Under the pieces are notes generated by a model. That model saw only the letters and a program-made list of their open reading frames with translations. It did no database searches and had not been told where the DNA came from. Of a stretch of 5,016 nt of DNA, positions 5,011-5,016 are shown piece after piece. The stretch lies in assembly GCA_003512525.1 (NCBI GenBank), contig DOQG01000059.1, positions 1 to 5,016 of the forward strand. Direction: 5' to 3'. The DNA comes from Oscillospiraceae bacterium (GTDB lineage Bacteria > Bacillota > Clostridia > Oscillospirales > Ruminococcaceae). The position numbers and the translations under genes are program-made. Each line of letters starts with the position of its first letter. Position 1 is the stretch's first letter.

Positions 5011-5016
5011 ACCTTT

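Overview
The window looks like a piece of chromosome from a gut-type Clostridia bacterium (Oscillospiraceae/Ruminococcus-like). The evidence is strong GGAGG ribosome binding sites, consensus sigma-A promoters, a T-box leader, and proteins of firmicute type. The species itself cannot be fixed from the sequence. All five protein genes lie on the + strand.

Left part (1-1994). The window opens with what looks like the 3' part of an unrecognised structured RNA (15-150): four short hairpins in a row whose loops contain GGA or a near variant, three of them inside a closing helix. A consensus promoter with an extended -10 (285-313) then drives a two-gene operon. The first gene encodes a VTC-domain protein of the polyphosphate-polymerase type (370-1083). 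The second encodes a DUF4956 membrane protein (1121-1828). These families are often neighbours in Firmicutes, and a joint role at the membrane is plausible. The operon is followed at its stop codon by a cluster of GC-rich palindromes, then by a strong intrinsic terminator (1963-1994).

Middle part (2129-2731). A visibly A/T-richer two-gene cassette with its own promoter encodes a DUF4258 protein and a small YgiT/MqsA-type zinc-finger protein. It has the layout of a type II toxin-antitoxin pair in which the zinc-finger partner has no DNA-binding domain.

Right-middle part (2768-4126). A promoter, a complete T-box leader with terminator/antiterminator, and a class I DAHP synthase (first step of the shikimate pathway) form a self-contained unit. 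The specifier loop, and a T-box UGGU that calls for a tRNA with discriminator base A, fit tyrosine best. Uncharged tRNA-Tyr would then switch on aromatic amino acid synthesis.

Right end (4127-5016). No convincing gene is visible. Directly at the DAHP synthase stop codon begins a tandem array with an exact 269-bp period: two full units differing at 7 positions by eye, plus a partial third. Its core palindrome GCGGYGGGTCGCCGCTGACT is the same one that abuts the DUF4956 stop codon, so this is an intergenic repeat family. From about 4803 onward follows a second, different element built of nested inverted repeats, which probably continues past the window edge.
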